Below are positions 61,166 through 64,000 of a DNA stretch of 64,000 bases, in pieces. The position numbers and the translations under genes were made by a program. Source of the DNA: Clostridiaceae bacterium (GTDB lineage Bacteria > Bacillota > Clostridia > DSM-8532); assembly GCA_012521705.1 (NCBI GenBank), contig JAAYLX010000039.1, positions 1 to 64,000 of the forward strand, written 5' to 3'. A model generated the notes under the pieces. That model was given only the letters and a program-made list of their open reading frames with translations. It was not told where the DNA came from and made no database searches. Within the stretch, counting starts at the first letter, position 1, and each line of letters begins with the position of its first letter.

Positions 61166-62395
61166 ATGAGTGAGCTTATCAATAACCGGGAGTACAGAAA
61201 ACAAGTTCTTAAAGAATTAATTGGCGAGCTTCATAAAGGAAAAACCATTGATGAGGTGAAATCAAGGTTTGAGGAGCTTATTGAAGGTGGAGTCACAACT
61301 GCTGAAATCACCGAGATGGAAGCTGCACTTGTTGCCGAAGGTTTGCCTGTTGAGGAAATTCAGAGACTGTGCGATGTACATGCTGCTGTCTTTAAAGGCT
61401 CCATAGAAGACATTCATAAGAGTGCAAATCCTGCAGAAATTCCCGGACATCCAGTTAATATATTCTTCCTTGAAAACAGGGCAATAGAAGATCTCATTGT
61501 TACTATCGAGGATAATCTGGCACTTTTTAAGTCAGAGGACTCGAAAGCTGTTGTCAAAAACTTAAAGGAAAACTTTGACAAACTGTGGGAAATTGACAAA
61601 CACTATGCAAGAAAAGAAAATCTGCTGTTCCCGTATTTGGAGAAATACGGTATTTCCACACCTCCAAAGGTAATGTGGGGCGTAGATGATGACATCAGAG
61701 ACGATATCAAGGCAGTAATGAACCTTCTGAAGGATTACAGCGGAAACAAAGAAGAGGTAATAGAAAAAGCGGAGTACGCACTGGAACGTGTAAATGAAAT
61801 GATATTCAAGGAAGAGAGCATTCTGTTCCCTCTTGCCATTGATACTCTTTCAGAGGATGAATGGCTCCAGGTTCATAAATCCAGTAAGGAAATCGGCTAT
61901 ACACTTATTAAGCCAAGAGCCAAATGGGTTCCAGCAAGGGTTGATGTTGAAGAAAAGGCACGGGAAGAGGGAGAAGAACCTTCCAATGACGGATATGTTG
62001 ATTTCGATGCAGGAATTATGACTCCTGAGGAAATTAACGCAGTACTGAATACTATTCCCATTGATTTGACCTTTGTGGACAAGGATGGCATAGTAAAATG
62101 GTTTTCCATGGGCAAGGAAAGGATATTCGCAAGACCCAAGACTGTTTTGGGCCGCAGGGTGGAAAACTGCCATCCGCCTGCCAGTGTGCATGTAGTGGAA
62201 AAAATCGTTGAGGACTTAAAGTCGGGCAAAAAAGACCATGAAGATTTCTGGATAAGAATGGGAGAGCGTTTTGTCTATATCAGGTATTTTGCAGTGAGGG
62301 ACAAGAAAGGAAAATTCCTTGGTGTGCTTGAGGTAACGCAGGATATTAAACCCATCCAGGAGATAACCGGAGAAAAACGACTATTATCGGAATAA
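61166..62395 (+). CDS. DUF438-hemerythrin-PAS protein
   Basis: A 409-residue protein with three parts: DUF438 (about residues 10-75), a hemerythrin-like HHE domain (about 85-235; metal residues in HPVNIFFLENRAI, HYARKENLLFPYLE, FKEESILFPL and HKSSKEIGY) and a C-terminal PAS domain (about 290-405: LTFVDKDGIVKWFSMG...). The hemerythrin part can bind O2 or NO; PAS suggests sensing. The ATG at 61166 follows GGAGGTG. Members near fprA are known in thermophilic clostridia; I infer NO or oxygen defence. Confidence 0.88.
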   Translation: MSELINNREYRKQVLKELIGELHKGKTIDEVKSRFEELIEGGVTTAEITEMEAALVAEGLPVEEIQRLCDVHAAVFKGSIEDIHKSANPAEIPGHPVNIFFLENRAIEDLIVTIEDNLALFKSEDSKAVVKNLKENFDKLWEIDKHYARKENLLFPYLEKYGISTPPKVMWGVDDDIRDDIKAVMNLLKDYSGNKEEVIEKAEYALERVNEMIFKEESILFPLAIDTLSEDEWLQVHKSSKEIGYTLIKPRAKWVPARVDVEEKAREEGEEPSNDGYVDFDAGIMTPEEINAVLNTIPIDLTFVDKDGIVKWFSMGKERIFARPKTVLGRRVENCHPPASVHVVEKIVEDLKSGKKDHEDFWIRMGERFVYIRYFAVRDKKGKFLGVLEVTQDIKPIQEITGEKRLLSE

Positions 62396-62400
62396 ATAAC

Positions 62401-62435
62401 AAAAAGAGCTACCCTTAAAAAGGATAGCTCTTTTT
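62401..62435 (+). terminator. Terminator of the fprA unit
   Basis: AAAAAGAGCTA-CCTT and AAGG-TAGCTCTTTTT (62401-62416 with 62420-62435) form a long stem with T run. Confidence 0.85.
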
Positions 62436-62448
62436 GAATCAGGAAATA

Positions 62449-62649
62449 CTATTTAGATTCATCATAAGCACTGTGCTCTTCTTCGTCCCTGTCTCTGCGC
62501 CTTCCAAAAATCAGACTAACGACAAAGAATGCGATGAATATATAGAACAGGACTTTTGCAATTCCAAACGAAAGATTGGCAATCAGACCGAAACCAAACA
62601 AACCGGAGAGCAGAGCAAGTACTAAAAATGTTACTGCCCATTTTATCAT
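62449..62649 (-). CDS. DUF1328-type small membrane protein
   Basis: A 66-residue protein with two membrane helices (about residues 3-20 and 28-48) and a charged tail (RRRDRDEEEH). The LVLALLSGLFGFGLIANLSFGIAKVLFYIFIAFFVVSLIFG body is that of the YtjA/DUF1328 family. The ATG at 62649 follows GGAGG. The function is unknown. Confidence 0.82.
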   Translation of the reverse strand: MIKWAVTFLVLALLSGLFGFGLIANLSFGIAKVLFYIFIAFFVVSLIFGRRRDRDEEEHSAYDESK

Positions 62650-62898
62650 AACTTTGCTTCCTCCTTTTTTGTCTTTGTATATAGTTTGTTTAATACGCCT
62701 AAACTTATACAATGACCATTAATAACCAGCATTCTTTTAAAATAAGGTTGAATTTCTGCGGTTTGCAGATATTTTAACTTATTGCGCGCATCTTTAAACT
62801 GAGCTATAATTAGAACCGTGTACTTTTAGAAGAAATTTTTTTATGCATGCAATTATTCCTATAATTTATAAAAAGTTTAAACACAACGAGGTGAAAAA

Positions 62899-64000
62899 AT
62901 GGCAACGTTTGACAAGTTGAATGATTTACGAATTAGAAAAGAAAACCTCAAACAAGGCGGGGGCTCAAGCAGGATAGATAAACAGCATGAAGCCGGAAAG
63001 AAGACTGCCCGTGAAAGACTGGCAATATTGCTGGATGAAGGCAGTTTTGTTGAGGTTGATGCCTTTGTGGAAACCCGCGGAATTGACTTCGACATGCAAA
63101 AAAAGAAGATTCCCGGTGATGGCGTGGTTACAGGTTACGGTACAATTGACGGAAGACTGGTGTTTGTATCAGCCCAGGATTTTACCGTAATCGGTGGCTC
63201 TCTTGGCGAAATGCACGCTAAGAAAATTACAAAAGTAATGGATATGGCAATGAAAATGGGTGCTCCCTTTATCAGCATCAATGATTCAGGCGGTGCAAGA
63301 ATTGAAGAAGGCATTGATGCGTTGAGCGGCTTCGGCGATATCTTCCTCAGAAATACTCTCGCATCAGGTGTTATTCCTCAGATTTCAGTTATCATGGGAC
63401 CATGTGCCGGCGGTGCCGTTTATTCACCAGCTATAACAGATTTCGTTTTCATGGTTGATAAAACGAGCCACATGTTTATCACCGGCCCACAGGTTATTAA
63501 AGCAGTTACAGGTGAAGATGTAAGCTTTGATGAACTTGGCGGAGCCAGAACACATAATACAATAAGCGGGGTTGCTCATTTCGAATGTCCTGATGAAGAA
63601 ACTTGTTTTTCACAGCTTAAACAGCTTATCTCCTATCTGCCCGAAAACAATCTCTGTGATCCTGAAGAGATATTTACTCAGGATGACATAAACAGACTTG
63701 ATTCTGAATTGAATTCCATTATTCCGGATGATCCCAATAAACCTTACGATATGTATGACATAATAAAAAGAGTTGCTGATGGTGGCGAATTCTTCGAGAT
63801 CCAGGCAGGATTTGCGAAGAACATCATTATCGGTTTTGCACGCTTCGGCGGAAAGACTGCCGGAATTATTGCCAATCAGCCCAAGGTATCCGCAGGTGCA
63901 CTGGATGTCAACGCATCGGACAAAGCTGCGAGATTCATCAGGTTCTGTGATGCCTTCAATATTCCTCTTGTTACCTTTACAGATGTACCGGGATATCTGC
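62899..64000 (+). CDS. Acyl-CoA carboxyltransferase / methylmalonyl-CoA decarboxylase alpha subunit (partial)
   Basis: The first 367 residues of a biotin-dependent carboxyltransferase of the PccB/MmdA family; the gene runs off the window. The N-terminus ([18 protein letters not shown]), [19 protein letters not shown], the oxyanion-forming [12 protein letters not shown] (about residue 132) and [16 protein letters not shown] segments are typical. The last residues enter FTDVPGYL. It would move CO2 between a biotin carrier and propionyl/methylmalonyl-CoA or drive Na+ export as a decarboxylase. GAGGTG precedes the ATG. The downstream subunits would decide between the two. Confidence 0.9.
   Translation, partial: MATFDKLNDLRIRKENLKQGGGSSRIDKQHEAGKKTARERLAILLDEGSFVEVDAFVETRGIDFDMQKKKIPGDGVVTGYGTIDGRLVFVSAQDFTVIGGSLGEMHAKKITKVMDMAMKMGAPFISINDSGGARIEEGIDALSGFGDIFLRNTLASGVIPQISVIMGPCAGGAVYSPAITDFVFMVDKTSHMFITGPQVIKAVTGEDVSFDELGGARTHNTISGVAHFECPDEETCFSQLKQLISYLPENNLCDPEEIFTQDDINRLDSELNSIIPDDPNKPYDMYDIIKRVADGGEFFEIQAGFAKNIIIGFARFGGKTAGIIANQPKVSAGALDVNASDKAARFIRFCDAFNIPLVTFTDVPGYL

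Overview
The window looks like chromosomal DNA of an anaerobic, spore-forming, Gram-positive member of the Clostridia. The closest feel is the Acetivibrio/Hungateiclostridium (Clostridium thermocellum-like) group, but the exact species is inferred, not shown. Support comes from strong AGGAGG-type ribosome sites, sigma-A promoters, a YtrH-type sporulation gene, MurT/GatD, GlgC+GlgD, a membrane pyrophosphatase, a CODH-scaffold enzyme and a flavodiiron protein. Most of the window is ordinary, densely packed housekeeping DNA. No prophage, insertion sequence, CRISPR array, tRNA or rRNA gene was seen.

Layout. 1-190: truncated copy of a structured repeat. 0.3-3.4 kb: sugar epimerase, then gatD-murT (peptidoglycan amidation) on the minus strand. 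3.6-8.4 kb: polA-coaE, a small unknown gene, fba. 8.5-12.5 kb: cca (minus), a long spacer with a 6S-like RNA, rnj, then a second, fuller copy of the repeat. 12.5-15.5 kb: DD-carboxypeptidase, ComEA-like protein, rnpB (RNase P RNA), a truncated response regulator. 16-26 kb: a CooS-type protein with an altered active-site motif, ytrH/ytrI, yjbQ, a NYN RNase-like gene, a hydrolase, a THF riboswitch with folT, a thioesterase, comB, hppA. 26-31 kb: tcdA, then a sulfur block (Rrf2/CymR-like regulator, metY, mnmA, cysK). 31-38 kb: orphan MurD C-terminal domain, der-plsY-gpsA, glgC-glgD. 38-46 kb: CtsR-controlled dnaJ-like/clpB, a small zinc-ribbon gene, cdd-era-recO and followers. 46-58 kb: envelope and accessory genes (SGNH hydrolase, SLH lipoprotein, NlpC/P60 with a long structured leader), carboxynorspermidine synthesis pair, LysM protein, CBS protein, TipA-like MerR regulator, ferritin-like protein, PAP2 and lipid kinase. 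58.7-62.4 kb: Fnr-like regulator, FprA, DUF1858 and DUF438/hemerythrin/PAS proteins, probably an O2/NO defence module. 62.9 kb to the end: start of an acyl-CoA carboxyltransferase/decarboxylase gene.

Points most worth a second look: the CooS-like protein in which the usual active-site Cys-Cys is Ile-Glu; the repeated element with GGA-containing hairpin loops; the 206-nt closed RNA fold before rnj; the long palindrome-rich leader of the NlpC/P60 gene; a plausible switching model for the THF riboswitch; the orphan MurD C-terminal domain; and the 19-bp-spacer palindromic promoter of the MerR gene.
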